The notes beneath the pieces were generated by a model. That model saw only the letters and a program-made list of their open reading frames with translations. It had not been told where the DNA came from and ran no database searches. The position numbers were made by a program, and so were the translations under genes. Positions 35,767 to 46,185 of a DNA stretch of 64,000 nt are shown here, one piece after another (position 1 is the first letter of the stretch; every line of letters begins with the position of its first letter). The stretch is from Sphingopyxis yananensis (GTDB taxonomy: Bacteria; Pseudomonadota; Alphaproteobacteria; Sphingomonadales; Sphingomonadaceae). The DNA lies in contig NZ_JAJEWI010000005.1 of assembly GCF_020687785.1 (NCBI RefSeq), forward strand, positions 744,001-808,000. Reading direction: 5' to 3'.

Positions 35767-36942
35767 ATGGCACCAGCCAACCCATCTGCCGCGCCCGCAA
35801 CCCCGCCAAAAGGCGCCACTGCGGTTCTTATTCTTGCCGACGGCACCATATTGTGGGGCGTCGGATTTGGCGCTGCTGGTGCTGGTGTTGGCGAAATTTG
35901 CTTTAATACGTCGATGACCGGATATCAGGAAATTCTGACCGACCCCAGCTATGCGGGGCAAATCATCACCTTTACCTTCCCCCATATCGGCAATGTCGGT
36001 GTGAATAGCGAAGATATGGAACGCGACCGGCGCGGCGGTATTGGCTGTATCACACGCGAAATGCCAACCATGCCCAGCAATTTCCGCAGCGAACAGACGC
36101 TGCCGGAATGGATGACGGCGCAAGGGTTGATCGGCATTTCGGGCATTGATACCCGCGCCCTGACCCGCCGTATCCGCGATGCGGGCGCGCCCAATGGCGT
36201 GATTGCCCACAGCCCCGATGGCATTTTTGATCTGGACGAATTGCTGGCCAAGGCGCGCGGCTGGAGCGGGCTGGAAGGTTCGGATTTGGCCAAAGACGTG
36301 TCGCGCCACGATGTGGGCACATGGACAGGCGGCATCTGGACCTTGGGCGAAGGCTATGCGGACAGCGACGCGGCGGGCCGCCCCCATGTGGTGGCGATGG
36401 ATTTCGGTGGTAAGCACAGCATTTTCCGCGCCTTGGTGGACGCCGGAGCGCGGGTGACCGTGGTGCCAGCCAAAACGCCTTTGGCCGATATTTTGGCGCT
36501 GGAACCGGCGGGCGTCTTCTTGTCCAATGGTCCAGGCGATCCGGCGGCAACGGGCGAATATGCGGTTCCCGTCATTCAAGCCTTGTTGGATAAAGACGTG
36601 CCGATCTTTGGCATTTGTTTGGGCCACCAATTGCTGGCACTGGCCGCAGGGGCACAGACAATCAAAATGCATCAAGGGCATCGCGGGGCGAACCATCCGG
36701 TTCAGCGCGCAGAAGATGGCAAGGTGGAAATCACTAGCATGAACCACGGCTTTGCGGTGGATGCCGCAACCCTGCCCAGCGGCGTGGTGGAAACGCACAA
36801 AAGCTTGTTTGACGGCAGCAATTGCGGCCTAGCCTTTACCAACAAAAAGGCATTTAGTGTGCAATATCACCCCGAAGCCCGCCCCGGTCCGCAGGATAGT
36901 TTTTACCTGTTTGAACGCTTTGTTAGCGACCTGACGGCCTAA
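35767..36942 (+). CDS. carA: Carbamoyl-phosphate synthase small (glutaminase) subunit
   Basis: This 391-residue subunit hydrolyses glutamine and channels ammonia to CarB. The N-terminal CPSase_sm domain ([28 protein letters not shown]) is followed by a class I amidotransferase domain with nucleophile Cys284 in IFGICLGHQ and a catalytic HPE near residue 368 in [13 protein letters not shown] sits 9 nt before the ATG. It diverges from yqeY with 132 bp between starts. carB follows after a 124-bp gap with unusual inverted repeats. Confidence 0.98.
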   Translation: MAPANPSAAPATPPKGATAVLILADGTILWGVGFGAAGAGVGEICFNTSMTGYQEILTDPSYAGQIITFTFPHIGNVGVNSEDMERDRRGGIGCITREMPTMPSNFRSEQTLPEWMTAQGLIGISGIDTRALTRRIRDAGAPNGVIAHSPDGIFDLDELLAKARGWSGLEGSDLAKDVSRHDVGTWTGGIWTLGEGYADSDAAGRPHVVAMDFGGKHSIFRALVDAGARVTVVPAKTPLADILALEPAGVFLSNGPGDPAATGEYAVPVIQALLDKDVPIFGICLGHQLLALAAGAQTIKMHQGHRGANHPVQRAEDGKVEITSMNHGFAVDAATLPSGVVETHKSLFDGSNCGLAFTNKKAFSVQYHPEARPGPQDSFYLFERFVSDLTA

Positions 36943-36950
36943 GATATTTC

Positions 36951-37010
36951 GGCCGCTGGCCCTTGATGGGGGCAGCGGCCTGACCGACGTAACGCCCCAT
37001 TGCCCCCATC
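36951..37010 (+). promoter_or_regulatory. Two overlapping hairpins between carA and carB
   Basis: Hairpin 1 pairs GGCCGCTG (36951-36958) with CAGCGGCC (36973-36980), 8 bp perfect. Hairpin 2 pairs GATGGGGGCA (36965-36974) with TGCCCCCATC (37001-37010), 10 bp perfect. They share bases 36973-36974 and interleave, so both cannot form fully at once. No T run follows either. The carB start is 57 bp beyond the second. Confidence 0.5.
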
Positions 37011-37066
37011 TTGTTGGTCCAGCATTGGACCCCGCCAGCAAGATCATCGCCAAAGAAGAAACGCTC

Positions 37067-40000
37067 ATGCCGAAAAGAACCGACATTCAATCCATCCTCG
37101 TTATTGGCGCTGGCCCGATCGTGATCGGTCAGGCGTGCGAGTTTGACTATAGCGGCACTCAGGCGATTAAGGCGCTGAAGGAAGAGGGCTATCGCATCGT
37201 GCTGGTCAACAGCAACCCTGCGACCATCATGACCGACCCCGATTTGGCGGATGCGACCTATGTCGAGCCGATCACGCCGGAAATCGTCGCCAAGATCATT
37301 GAAAAGGAACGCCCCGATGCGGTGTTGCCAACGATGGGCGGGCAAACGGCGCTGAACACGGCGTTGGCGCTGGCGCAGGATGGCACTTTGGCGAAATTTG
37401 GCGTGGAAATGATTGGCGCGGACGCCGAAGCCATTGATAAGGCCGAGGATCGCCTGAAATTCCGCAATGCGATGGACAAAATTGGGCTGGAAAGTGCGCG
37501 TTCGGGCGTGGCGCACACATTGGAAGAAGCCTTTGAAGTTTTGGAGCGCACGGGCCTGCCGTCGATCATTCGTCCTAGCTTCACCTTGGGCGGCACGGGC
37601 GGCGGTATTGCGTATAACCGCGAAGAATTTGAACATATTGTGCGCGGCGGCCTGACCGCTTCGCCGACCAACGAAGTCTTGATCGAAGAATCATTGCTGG
37701 GTTGGAAAGAATTTGAAATGGAAGTGGTGCGGGACCGCAAGGACAATTGCATCATCATCTGTTCGATTGAAAATGTCGATCCGATGGGCGTGCATACCGG
37801 CGACAGCATCACTGTTGCGCCTGCACTGACCCTGACCGACAAAGAATATCAGATCATGCGTAACGCCAGCATCGCGGTGCTGCGTGAAATTGGCGTCGAA
37901 ACCGGCGGTTCCAACGTGCAATTTGCGGTGAATCCCAAGGATGGCCGCTTGATCGTCATCGAAATGAACCCGCGCGTGTCGCGTTCGTCGGCGCTGGCAT
38001 CCAAGGCAACGGGCTTCCCCATTGCCAAGGTCGCGGCCAAGCTGGCGGTGGGTTATACGCTGGACGAAATCGTCAACGACATTACGGGCGTGACCCCTGC
38101 GTCGTTTGAACCAACGATTGACTATGTTGTCACCAAAATCCCGCGCTTTGCCTTTGAAAAATTCAAGGGTTCGGAAGCCACTTTGTCCACCGCGATGAAG
38201 TCGGTGGGCGAAGTGATGGCGATTGGCCGTAACATTCATGAATCGATGCAAAAGGCGCTGCGCGGTCTGGAAACCGGCCTGTCGGGCTTTAATGTTGTCG
38301 ACCGCTTGGTCGGCGCGAGCCATGATCAGCTCCGCAGCGAATTGGCCCAGCGTACGCCGGACCGTTTGCTGAACACCGCGCAGGCCATTCGCGAAGGCTT
38401 GCCCTTGGCCGACATCAACCGCGTGGCGGGTTATGACATGTGGTTCCTTGAGCGGATCAAGGAAATTGTCGACGCTGAAAATGAGGTGTTGGAAAATGGC
38501 CTGCCGCGCGATGCTGCTGGTTTGCGCCATTTGAAAGCCATGGGCTTTTCCGACAAGCGTTTGGCCTATTTGGCGCTGCAATCCGCGAACCTGCGCCCGG
38601 GAACCGACCGAGCCGCCGCACGCGGCAGCGGCATTTTGCACGATGCGATCAAGGCGATGACGGGCGCTGTCAGCGAAAAGGATGTCCGCGATTTGCGCCA
38701 CAAATTGGGCGTGCGTCCGGTGTTCAAGACCATCGACACTTGCGCGGCGGAATTTGCGGCGAAAACGCCTTATCTTTATTCCACCTATGAAGCGCCAACC
38801 TTTGGTGAGCCGGAATGCGAAGCCAATCCGTCCGAGCGCAAAAAGGTGGTGATTTTGGGCGGTGGTCCGAACCGTATCGGGCAGGGCATTGAGTTTGACT
38901 ATTGCTGCTGCCACGCTTGCTTTGCGCTGGAAGATGCAGGCTATGAAACCATCATGGTCAATTGTAACCCAGAAACGGTTTCGACCGACTATGACACGTC
39001 GGACCGCCTCTATTTCGAACCCTTGACCACCGAAGATGTTCTGGAAATTTTGGCTGTTGAACAGTCGAAGGGCACGCTGGCGGGTGTCATCGTGCAATTT
39101 GGCGGTCAAACCCCGTTGAAATTGGCGAGTGATTTGGAAGCCGCTGGTATCCCGATCCTCGGCACGTCGCCCGACGCGATTGACTTGGCCGAAGACCGCG
39201 AGCGTTTCGCGGCGCTGATCAACAAATTGGGCCTGAAGCAGCCCGAAAATGGTATTGCCCGCAGCCGCGAAGAAGCAGTCGCGGTGGCGGCGCGCATTGG
39301 CTATCCGGTGCTGACACGCCCCAGCTATGTTTTGGGTGGCCGCGCGATGGAAATCGTCGATGACGAAGCGCAGCTCAACAATTATATCGAAACGGCGGTG
39401 CAGGTTTCGGGCAGTTCGCCCGTGTTGATCGACCGTTATTTGCGCGACGCGATTGAGGTGGACGTGGACGCCTTGTGCGACGGCGACGATGTGGTTGTGG
39501 CTGGTGTGTTGCAGCATATCGAAGAAGCGGGCATCCACTCGGGTGACAGCGCTTGTTCCATCCCGCCCTATAGTTTGCCTGCCGAGGTTGTGGCCGAAAT
39601 TGAACGCCAGACCGACGCACTGGCCCGCGCTTTGCAGGTTCGCGGCCTGATGAACGTGCAATATGCGGTAAAGGACGGCGAGGTTTACCTGATTGAAGTG
39701 AACCCACGCGCCAGCCGTACCGTGCCTTTCGTTGCCAAGGCTGTCGGCTCGCCCATCGCCAAGATTGCGGCGCGCGTGATGGCGGGTGAGAAATTGAAGG
39801 ATCTGCCGAAGATCAACCGTGACATTGACCATGTGGCGGTGAAGGAAGCGGTATTCCCCTTTGCGCGTTTCCCCGGCACCGACCCTGTGTTGTCGCCAGA
39901 AATGAAGTCGACCGGCGAAGTCATGGGCATTGATAGCAATTTCAATATTGCCTTTGCCAAGGCGCAATTGGGTGCGGGTGATCGCTTGCCCACCGAAGGG

Positions 40001-40387
40001 CGCTTGTTCGTGTCGGTGAAGGACAGCGACAAACCGCGCATCGTGGAACCCGTACGTGATTTGCTCGCGATGGGTTGGAAGGTTGTCGCCACGGGCGGCA
40101 CCGCCGATTATCTGATCAAGGCGGGGCTGGATGTCGAGCGCGTCAACAAGGTAGCAGAAGGTCGTCCTCATATCGTTGACCGGATTAAGGACGGCGATAT
40201 CCAGTTGATTTTCAACACCACCGAGGGTTGGCAGAGCCATCAGGACAGCGCATCAATCCGTGCTTCGGCGCTGACAGCGGATCTGGCCTATTACACCACA
40301 GCGGCGGGCAGCGTGGCTGCCGCAGCGGCAATTGGTGCCCTTCGCGCTCGCTCTCTTGAAGTTAAGCCGCTTCAAGACTATTATTGA
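37067..40387 (+). CDS. carB: Carbamoyl-phosphate synthase large subunit
   Basis: This 1106-residue enzyme makes carbamoyl phosphate from bicarbonate, ammonia and two ATP, for arginine and pyrimidine synthesis. It has two tandem ATP-grasp halves beginning with [21 protein letters not shown] and [21 protein letters not shown], and a C-terminal MGS-type allosteric domain (~950-1106; [20 protein letters not shown]). The start ATG 37067 ([11 protein letters not shown]) is the family start; an upstream in-frame frame to 37025 is not supported. The ribosome-binding site is weak (AAAGAAGAAA). Confidence 0.98.
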   Translation: MPKRTDIQSILVIGAGPIVIGQACEFDYSGTQAIKALKEEGYRIVLVNSNPATIMTDPDLADATYVEPITPEIVAKIIEKERPDAVLPTMGGQTALNTALALAQDGTLAKFGVEMIGADAEAIDKAEDRLKFRNAMDKIGLESARSGVAHTLEEAFEVLERTGLPSIIRPSFTLGGTGGGIAYNREEFEHIVRGGLTASPTNEVLIEESLLGWKEFEMEVVRDRKDNCIIICSIENVDPMGVHTGDSITVAPALTLTDKEYQIMRNASIAVLREIGVETGGSNVQFAVNPKDGRLIVIEMNPRVSRSSALASKATGFPIAKVAAKLAVGYTLDEIVNDITGVTPASFEPTIDYVVTKIPRFAFEKFKGSEATLSTAMKSVGEVMAIGRNIHESMQKALRGLETGLSGFNVVDRLVGASHDQLRSELAQRTPDRLLNTAQAIREGLPLADINRVAGYDMWFLERIKEIVDAENEVLENGLPRDAAGLRHLKAMGFSDKRLAYLALQSANLRPGTDRAAARGSGILHDAIKAMTGAVSEKDVRDLRHKLGVRPVFKTIDTCAAEFAAKTPYLYSTYEAPTFGEPECEANPSERKKVVILGGGPNRIGQGIEFDYCCCHACFALEDAGYETIMVNCNPETVSTDYDTSDRLYFEPLTTEDVLEILAVEQSKGTLAGVIVQFGGQTPLKLASDLEAAGIPILGTSPDAIDLAEDRERFAALINKLGLKQPENGIARSREEAVAVAARIGYPVLTRPSYVLGGRAMEIVDDEAQLNNYIETAVQVSGSSPVLIDRYLRDAIEVDVDALCDGDDVVVAGVLQHIEEAGIHSGDSACSIPPYSLPAEVVAEIERQTDALARALQVRGLMNVQYAVKDGEVYLIEVNPRASRTVPFVAKAVGSPIAKIAARVMAGEKLKDLPKINRDIDHVAVKEAVFPFARFPGTDPVLSPEMKSTGEVMGIDSNFNIAFAKAQLGAGDRLPTEGRLFVSVKDSDKPRIVEPVRDLLAMGWKVVATGGTADYLIKAGLDVERVNKVAEGRPHIVDRIKDGDIQLIFNTTEGWQSHQDSASIRASALTADLAYYTTAAGSVAAAAAIGALRARSLEVKPLQDYY

Positions 40388-40481
40388 GGTTCGCTTATAA
40401 TCCCGACATCGCCGGCACATATGGCGCAGCCGACCGGCGGTGGACGCGGATAACAGGGTATACACGAAGGACGAGTGAAGA

Positions 40482-40958
40482 ATGGCAAGCGTTGAAAAAG
40501 TGCCGATGCTGGCGGAAGGCTATGAAAAGCTGACGACGCAATTGGCGGCTTTGAAAGCAGAACGTCCTTTGATCGTTGATGCGATCGAAGAAGCACGCGC
40601 GCATGGCGATCTGTCCGAAAATGCTGAATATCACGCGGCCAAAGAACGTCAGGGGCAGGTGGAAGCCACCATTGGCGACTTGGAAGACAAGCTGGCGCGC
40701 GCACAGGTGATCGACCCAACAACCCTGTCGGGGGATCGGATCGTTTTCGGAGCCACGGTGACGTTGGAAGACGAAAATGAAAAGCCTGTGCGTTATCAGA
40801 TTGTTGGTCATGCCGAAGCGGATGCGAAGGCTGGCAGGATCAGCTATAATTCGCCGCTGGGCCGTGCGCTGATCAGCCGCAAGCTGGACGATGAAATCGA
40901 AGTGACGGTTCCGTCGGGTGACAAATATTATTTGGTCACCAAAATTGAATTCATCTGA
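40482..40958 (+). CDS. greA: Transcription elongation factor GreA
   Basis: This 158-residue factor inserts its coiled coil into the RNA polymerase channel to restart backtracked complexes. The N-terminal coiled coil ([21 protein letters not shown] to [28 protein letters not shown]) carries the acidic tip (DLSENAEY) and the C-terminal domain ends in [14 protein letters not shown]. It follows carB by 94 bp and precedes the rhomboid gene by 19 bp. Confidence 0.97.
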   Translation: MASVEKVPMLAEGYEKLTTQLAALKAERPLIVDAIEEARAHGDLSENAEYHAAKERQGQVEATIGDLEDKLARAQVIDPTTLSGDRIVFGATVTLEDENEKPVRYQIVGHAEADAKAGRISYNSPLGRALISRKLDDEIEVTVPSGDKYYLVTKIEFI

Positions 40959-40977
40959 TTTTCGAAAGAGATAAAGC

Positions 40978-41613
40978 ATGAGGACGCAGACGGCCCCGCT
41001 CATCAGCGGCTTTGCCGCCGCTTGCGTCCTTTTGCATTTTGGGCTGGTGCTGACGGGGCTGCATAATGCCGCCATTGTCGGCGCTGGTTTCATTCCGGCC
41101 CGTTTTTCTGGGGCCGTGGCTCCGCCCGATTTGTGGATGCTGCCCGCGATATTGACGCCCATTAGTTCGGCCTTTTTGCATGGCGGGGCGATGCATTTAT
41201 TCTTTAATATGTTGATCCTGATTTTCCTTGGCCGCCAATTGGAGGCACCCTTGGGGGCCAAAGCGATGGCGGCGATCTTGCTGGCGGGGATGTTGGGCGG
41301 CGCGTTGATGCAATATGTGGCATCACCGATGGACATGATGCCGATGATCGGCGCCAGCGGTTCGATATCGTCGCTGATCGCGGTCTATGCCTTGATCTTT
41401 AGCCAAAGCAAGACGCCGGCCATTGGCCCCATTCCCGGCCATATTGTGCGTGCTTTGTGGCTGGCGGCGGCATGGATTGGCCTGCAACTGCTAATTGGCT
41501 TGGCGGGCGGCGGCATGGGTAATATTGCCATTTGGGCGCATGTCGGTGGCTTTGTTGCCGGATTGTTGATGGCGCGGCCTTTGCTGCGCTGGCGCTTTCG
41601 CGCGGGGCGTTAG
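40978..41613 (+). CDS. Rhomboid family intramembrane serine protease
   Basis: This 211-residue multi-pass membrane protease has catalytic Ser127 in GASG (125-128) and His188 in the HVGGFVAG helix. HLFFN at 73-77 supplies the oxyanion-site His73 and Asn77. The six-segment layout is the basic rhomboid core. Substrates are unknown. It is 19 bp after greA and probably transcribed with it. Confidence 0.92.
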   Translation: MRTQTAPLISGFAAACVLLHFGLVLTGLHNAAIVGAGFIPARFSGAVAPPDLWMLPAILTPISSAFLHGGAMHLFFNMLILIFLGRQLEAPLGAKAMAAILLAGMLGGALMQYVASPMDMMPMIGASGSISSLIAVYALIFSQSKTPAIGPIPGHIVRALWLAAAWIGLQLLIGLAGGGMGNIAIWAHVGGFVAGLLMARPLLRWRFRAGR

Positions 41614-41933
41614 GGTCAAGACCTAGTCATTTGGGCGTCCCGTAGGGATTTGACAGATAGGCTCGATGGCTTCGTCGCCAATCCCTAAAATATTTAAGCG
41701 GCGCGGTTCATTGCAACAGCATGTGGTGGTTTGCCCAGCGGCGTACGATATAGCTGCTTGGCCTCACTTAATCGCTGTTAAAAGAGCATGTTTTGACGCA
41801 ATCATGATATGATTGTTTCGGAAATTTATCATGTGCGTTTTTATATTGTGTGTGGACTGCGTGTGTTGGGCCTATACATTTACTCTGCCCCCGCTAATCC
41901 ATGACATCCACGCAATATAAAAGCAGGATGGAC
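41614..41933. other. 320-bp intergenic region upstream of an MFS transporter gene
   Basis: No gene is seen. TAGGGATT and AATCCCTA (near 41651 and 41682) could form an 8-bp stem after the rhomboid gene. A compact palindrome lies at 41799-41815, followed by AT-rich DNA up to the transporter. Confidence 0.45.
41799..41815. promoter_or_regulatory. Perfect 7-3-7 palindrome, possible operator
   Basis: CAATCAT at 41799-41805 and ATGATTG at 41809-41815 are perfect complements around GAT. A TTGACG hexamer starting at 41794 overlaps its left edge and could be a -35 element, so a bound repressor could block transcription of the MFS gene. No regulator gene is adjacent. Confidence 0.35.
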
Positions 41934-43175
41934 ATGCAAATCAGCCTTGATAGGCCAGCCGAAGGCGCATGGCGCATGGTTGGTCTCGCCTTCGCAGCAC
42001 AGAATTTCGCTATTGGGCTTGGGATCGGTTCTTTTGGGGTCTTGGTCCTCGCGATTGAGCAGCAATATGCGACATCGCGTACTTTGGCGTCGCTTGGTGC
42101 CTCGTTGGTGCTGGTGGCCTTTGGTGTCTTTGCGCCCGCCGCGACACGCTTGATTGAACGTTTCTCCATCCGTTCGACGATGATCTTCGGGGTCGTTCTG
42201 GGTTCTTTGGGATATGCCGCGCTGGCGGTGGCCCCGAATATATGGTGGTTCCTGACGGCCTATTTGCTGCTTGTTGGGCCGGGCGTGCTGTTCGCGGGCA
42301 ATTTTCCGGGCAGTATTTTGATCAGTAACTGGTTTCCCGGAACGAAAGGGCGGGCCATTGGCATTATGATGATACCGCTTGGCGTCATGCTGGTGCCATT
42401 GGCCTGTACACCCATATTGGAAACATATGGCCTGCAAGCCGTGTTTTGGGCCATGGCGGCGGTCAATTTGTTGATGCTGCCGCTGTTGCTGTTCGTAAAA
42501 GATCGGCCCTTTTATCCTGCTGGATATGCCGACCAATATACGGCGAGCGACGAAGCAAATGATGGGCATGGCGGGGTGCTGCTCAGTTCCGGTCAGCTTT
42601 TGCGCCGCGCTGATTTTTGGTTGATGGTGATTGGTATCGGTGTGCTGAACGGCAGCGGGATGATCAAAATTTCGCATCTGGTCGCCCTGACGGCGGAGCG
42701 TGGCTTGTCATTGGCCGATGCGACCATGTTGTTGGCGGTGTCGGGCGGCGCAGGGGCCGTGGGATCGATGATGTTCGGTTGGCTGGCGGATCGTGTTGGC
42801 GGCTTGCGTTCGTTGATCGTCAACGGGCTGGTGCAGGCGGGGACGTGGGTCATTTTCCTTTTTGACCCCAATATGCCGGTATTGATTGCCGATGCCATTG
42901 TGATGGGTATGGCCGGTGCGGGTGTTTATGCTGCCATGGTGGTGGCCTTCACGGATGTGTTTGATGCGTCGAATTTGGCGAAAGTCATGGGCGTGTCGGG
43001 CGTGTTTGTGGTGATTCCCAATTTCTTGTCACCGCCGGTTGCTGGTTTGCTGCGGGACATGTCCGGAAGTTACACGATGGTCTTGGTGGCCGCGAGTGCG
43101 GCCTGCCTTGTGTCAGTAGCCTGTATGGCCGCATCGCTGGCTTATCGGGCACCAGTGCAACCCGCCGCCGTTTAG
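41934..43175 (+). CDS. MFS transporter
   Basis: About 413 residues with twelve hydrophobic segments. It belongs to the major facilitator superfamily; the loop motif GWLADRVGGLRSLIVNG after the middle segment is the motif A equivalent. The overall pattern resembles monocarboxylate/oxalate-formate antiporter-like members, but substrate is unknown. I prefer ATG 41934 (AGGA five bases upstream); ATG 41901 is an alternative adding 11 residues. It converges on the NUDIX gene. Confidence 0.85.
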   Translation: MQISLDRPAEGAWRMVGLAFAAQNFAIGLGIGSFGVLVLAIEQQYATSRTLASLGASLVLVAFGVFAPAATRLIERFSIRSTMIFGVVLGSLGYAALAVAPNIWWFLTAYLLLVGPGVLFAGNFPGSILISNWFPGTKGRAIGIMMIPLGVMLVPLACTPILETYGLQAVFWAMAAVNLLMLPLLLFVKDRPFYPAGYADQYTASDEANDGHGGVLLSSGQLLRRADFWLMVIGIGVLNGSGMIKISHLVALTAERGLSLADATMLLAVSGGAGAVGSMMFGWLADRVGGLRSLIVNGLVQAGTWVIFLFDPNMPVLIADAIVMGMAGAGVYAAMVVAFTDVFDASNLAKVMGVSGVFVVIPNFLSPPVAGLLRDMSGSYTMVLVAASAACLVSVACMAASLAYRAPVQPAAV

Positions 43176-43246
43176 TGTGCTGAGCAGAACGATGCTGCGC
43201 GGGGGCAGGGCGTGCTGGGTTGGGCGGGATCGAGCCGATTAGCCGA

Positions 43247-43789
43247 TTAGCCGATGAGGCCCGCGCCCAGCAGCATCAGGACGCGTACGTCAACGCCTGC
43301 GCCTTCGGCGCGCTTTCGGGACAGGAAATGGGGGACATCATCCAGTTTGACGCGGTGGACCATGATGTCCTCGCCCCCGACCCCGCCGCCGTCACCGACT
43401 TTGGTGAGATATTTGGCGACGAACAGCGAAAAGCCTTCGCTGACCATACCGGGGGAGGAATAATATTGGCCCGCATCTTCCCACAAATTGGCGATATAGC
43501 CGGTTTCTTCCTCTAATTCGCGACGTGCCGCGTCAAAGGCCGCTTCGCCAACCATTTCGTCGCCCACAAGGCCTGCGGGCAGTTCGATGCAATTTTTGCC
43601 CAAGGGCACGCGATATTGTTCGACCAAAATGACGTGACGGCCATCCTCCCCATCATCCAGCGGCAGGATGACGGCGGCATGGACCCCGCCTGGGCGCGAG
43701 ACATATTCCCAGCTTCCCTTGGTTTTGACAGCGATATACCGCCCTTGCCATGGGGTTTCGACGGGGGCGTCTGGTGCTGGACGAGTCAT
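43247..43789 (-). CDS. NUDIX hydrolase (ADP-ribose pyrophosphatase-like)
   Basis: A 180-residue enzyme with a full Nudix box: GDEMVGEAAFDAARRELEEETGY fits Gx5Ex7REUxEExGU. The preceding ELPAGLVGDE is typical of ADP-sugar pyrophosphatases, so it probably hydrolyses ADP-ribose or related nucleotide sugars; this is inference. It is the last gene in the LemA-TPM-TPM-NUDIX run. The coding end runs into a short tandem repeat of ATCGGCTA near 43235-43258. Confidence 0.88.
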   Translation of the reverse strand: MTRPAPDAPVETPWQGRYIAVKTKGSWEYVSRPGGVHAAVILPLDDGEDGRHVILVEQYRVPLGKNCIELPAGLVGDEMVGEAAFDAARRELEEETGYIANLWEDAGQYYSSPGMVSEGFSLFVAKYLTKVGDGGGVGGEDIMVHRVKLDDVPHFLSRKRAEGAGVDVRVLMLLGAGLIG

Positions 43790-43826
43790 GGTCTGGTCCT
43801 TGGGGAGAGGGGATGGATGGTCGGGG

Positions 43827-44516
43827 TCAGAGTTCGATCAAACGATCCGGCAATTCATTGGGATTATCGTCGTCTTGGGGGAAGTGCTGGGCCAGCACGA
43901 TGCCCATTTGGCGCACGGCTTCGGCCATACCTTTACCAGCTTCGTTGCGCCGGACATGGTCGATCAAGGCGGCCATGGCATCGCCCCATATGGCGGGGTC
44001 TACTTTGTTGGCGATTTCGCTGTCCGCGACAATGTCGGCGCGATGTTCATTCAGGCTGACGAACAGCAAGACGCCGGTGCGGCCCATGGTCTTGCCCTCT
44101 GCGCCAACGCGGAACAGGTTAATCGCCTTGGCACGGACGCGGGCCGCGCGGATGCTGCGCGGGGTGAGGAACAGGCGCAAGGGACGCCACAGCATGGCTG
44201 CCCATGCGGCAATCCAGATGAGGACGCCCGCTGCGATGACCAGCCCCAGCCATTGGTTGGGCGTCAGGCCATGACCCCAGCCACCGATGATCCGGTCATA
44301 AAGGCCCTGCGTGCATTCGGGGAATAGCGCGAACAGCGACATGCCGACAAAGCTGATGATGCTGGCCCAGACCAAGGCGATATCGTCATATCCGTCGGAC
44401 TGGCGGGCCAAGACGGTGACGATTTCGCCGCTGGTATGGCGTTCCGCCAAGGCCACCGCATCGCTGACCAGTTGGTGGTCCGCTGCGCTGACATGCAGGG
44501 GTGGGTGATAAGCCAT
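43827..44516 (-). CDS. TPM domain protein (TLP18.3/Psb32/MOLO-1 family), membrane-anchored
   Basis: A 229-residue protein that starts with HTSGEIVTVLARQSDGY, part of a TPM domain interrupted by two hydrophobic segments (~55-75 and ~88-112), then RTGVLLFVSLNEHRADIVADSEIANKV, the usual TPM second half. The layout (domain split by two membrane segments) is known in the family's second TPM gene. Function unknown; some TPM proteins are phosphatases in plants. It follows the YgcG-type gene with a 13-bp gap. Confidence 0.85.
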   Translation of the reverse strand: MAYHPPLHVSAADHQLVSDAVALAERHTSGEIVTVLARQSDGYDDIALVWASIISFVGMSLFALFPECTQGLYDRIIGGWGHGLTPNQWLGLVIAAGVLIWIAAWAAMLWRPLRLFLTPRSIRAARVRAKAINLFRVGAEGKTMGRTGVLLFVSLNEHRADIVADSEIANKVDPAIWGDAMAALIDHVRRNEAGKGMAEAVRQMGIVLAQHFPQDDDNPNELPDRLIEL

Positions 44517-44529
44517 CAGATATTTTTCC

Positions 44530-45387
44530 TTACCAACCGCCCGACGCGCCGCCGCCGCCGAAGCTGCCGCCGCCGCCCATAAAGCCGCCCAAGTCAAAAC
44601 CGCCGCCGCCGCTGCTGCCGCCCCAACCGCCGCCGCCGCCAGATGGGAAGATGATGATCGGCATACCCATGCCGCCGCTGCGATCATCATCGTCATCGTC
44701 GCGGCGCTGGCTGCCCCATGGTTGTTTGCGGCGATGCTTTTTACCGGATTTGCGCGATACCAAGGCGGGGATGACAAAGAAGATAAAGACGATGAACAAG
44801 ATGAAGAACAGCCCGCCCATATTGCCGCTTTCGCCGCGTTTCTGTTCGGCATTGGCGGCCGCCGCAGCGCGGGCGGCGGCTTCTTCGGGGGGCAGGGTGA
44901 TTTGCTCGGCGATGGCGTTAACGCCCGCATCAATGCCGCCCGCAAAATCATTTTCGCGAAAGCGCGGGGCGACCAGATCGCGGATGATGCGGCCAGACAG
45001 GGCGTCCGTCAGCACGGGCTCCAGCCCCATGCCGACCGAAATATTCATGCGCTTCTCGTTCGGCGCGATCAAAAAGACCACGCCGTCATTGCGTTGTTTA
45101 TCGCCGATGCCCCATTCGCGGCCCAGACGATAAGCATAGTCGGAAATTTCGCGCCCTTGCAGGTCGGCGATGGTGGCGACCACCAATTGCCGCCCTGAAT
45201 CGCTTTCAAGCTGGGCTAGCTTTTGGTTTAGGGCCGTTTCTTGGGCGTCGGGGATGATATTGGCCTGATCGACCACACGTCCCGTCAGTTTGGGAAAGTC
45301 CTGCGCCAGTACAGGCGAAGCCGTGAGCGACAGCAAAGCCAAGGACAATGCGGCCGCCAAGGGACGGAAAAGGGCGCGAAGGGTCAC
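44530..45387 (-). CDS. TPM domain protein, YgcG-type, with Gly-rich tail
   Basis: A 285-residue protein with a signal peptide (ending PVLAQ), an extracytoplasmic TPM domain (~30-165; LTGRVVDQANIIP, GLEPVLTDALSGRII), one transmembrane segment (~195-215), a run of Asp (near 230) and a very Gly-rich C-terminal tail. This order matches YgcG-type proteins found with LemA. The start appears to be GTG 45387, right after the lemA stop, so it is likely translationally coupled. Function is not established. Confidence 0.9.
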   Translation of the reverse strand: MTLRALFRPLAAALSLALLSLTASPVLAQDFPKLTGRVVDQANIIPDAQETALNQKLAQLESDSGRQLVVATIADLQGREISDYAYRLGREWGIGDKQRNDGVVFLIAPNEKRMNISVGMGLEPVLTDALSGRIIRDLVAPRFRENDFAGGIDAGVNAIAEQITLPPEEAAARAAAAANAEQKRGESGNMGGLFFILFIVFIFFVIPALVSRKSGKKHRRKQPWGSQRRDDDDDDRSGGMGMPIIIFPSGGGGGWGGSSGGGGFDLGGFMGGGGSFGGGGASGGW

Positions 45388-45389
45388 AA

Positions 45390-45986
45390 TTATTGGCCGA
45401 AATCAACCTTGGGTGCGACATTCGCATTGGGGGTGACGGCGCGATATGGGGTCATCGGGCTGGCACCATGAATGATCTTGGCACCGATGATGTCGGGGAA
45501 GGTGCGGATGGTGGTGTTATAATCTTGAACCGATTTGTTATAATCTTGGATCGAGATATTGATACGGTTTTCCGTGCCTTCCAATTGCGTCATCAAATCG
45601 GCGAAACGCGCTTGGCTTTTCAGGTCGGGATATTGTTCGACCGTCATCAACAAACGGCCCAGCGAGCCGGAAACCGCGCCTTGGGCTTGTTGGAACTGTT
45701 GAACCTTGGCCGGATCGCTCAGGTCATCCGCCGATAATTTCACCTGCGTGGCTTGGGCGCGGGCTTCGATCACGCCTTGCAGGGTCGATTGCTCGATCTT
45801 GGCGGCACCCTTGGCGGTTTCGACCAAATTGGGGATCAAGTCGGCGCGGCGCTGATAGGCGGCCTCGACATTGGCCCATTGCATTTTGGCGGCCTCTTCC
45901 TTGGTGGGCACGCTGTTGATGCCACAAGCGGACAGCGACATGGCGGCGACGGGCAGGATCATCCAACGGGCGGAACGCAGAGCCAT
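45390..45986 (-). CDS. LemA family lipoprotein
   Basis: A 198-residue protein with a lipoprotein signal (lipobox LSAC, Cys21) and the LemA fold of long helices: NVEAAYQRRADLIPNLVETAKG and ENRINISIQDYNKSVQDYNTTIRTFP are family hallmarks. LemA proteins are exported or membrane-attached and of unclear function. It is the first gene of the four-gene minus-strand run, with AAGGGAG upstream of the ATG. Confidence 0.93.
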   Translation of the reverse strand: MALRSARWMILPVAAMSLSACGINSVPTKEEAAKMQWANVEAAYQRRADLIPNLVETAKGAAKIEQSTLQGVIEARAQATQVKLSADDLSDPAKVQQFQQAQGAVSGSLGRLLMTVEQYPDLKSQARFADLMTQLEGTENRINISIQDYNKSVQDYNTTIRTFPDIIGAKIIHGASPMTPYRAVTPNANVAPKVDFGQ

Positions 45987-46185
45987 AAGCGGGTAAACTC
46001 CCTTAGCGCGGCAATATGCCGTGCGGTGATATGTGTCGCGGCGCAAAGCCGCACGCTTTGGTGCATCGCGGCCGAAAACCACGCGCATTGGGTAATAATA
46101 TAGTGGGGGCCTTGCGCGGCTGCAATGATTGCCGCACATAAAAGCGCGTATGTCGCCCATCCAACTTGGGCAAAAGAGGTGTTTT

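Noticed and set aside
37691..40240. 849-codon open frame antisense to carB
   Set aside because: Same explanation; carB is certain and the antisense product is low-quality His/Arg-rich sequence.
43235..43258. Three short tandem ATCGGCTA-type units at the NUDIX stop
   Set aside because: Only three copies of 8 bp; they alter just the stop and downstream bases, and no function is apparent.
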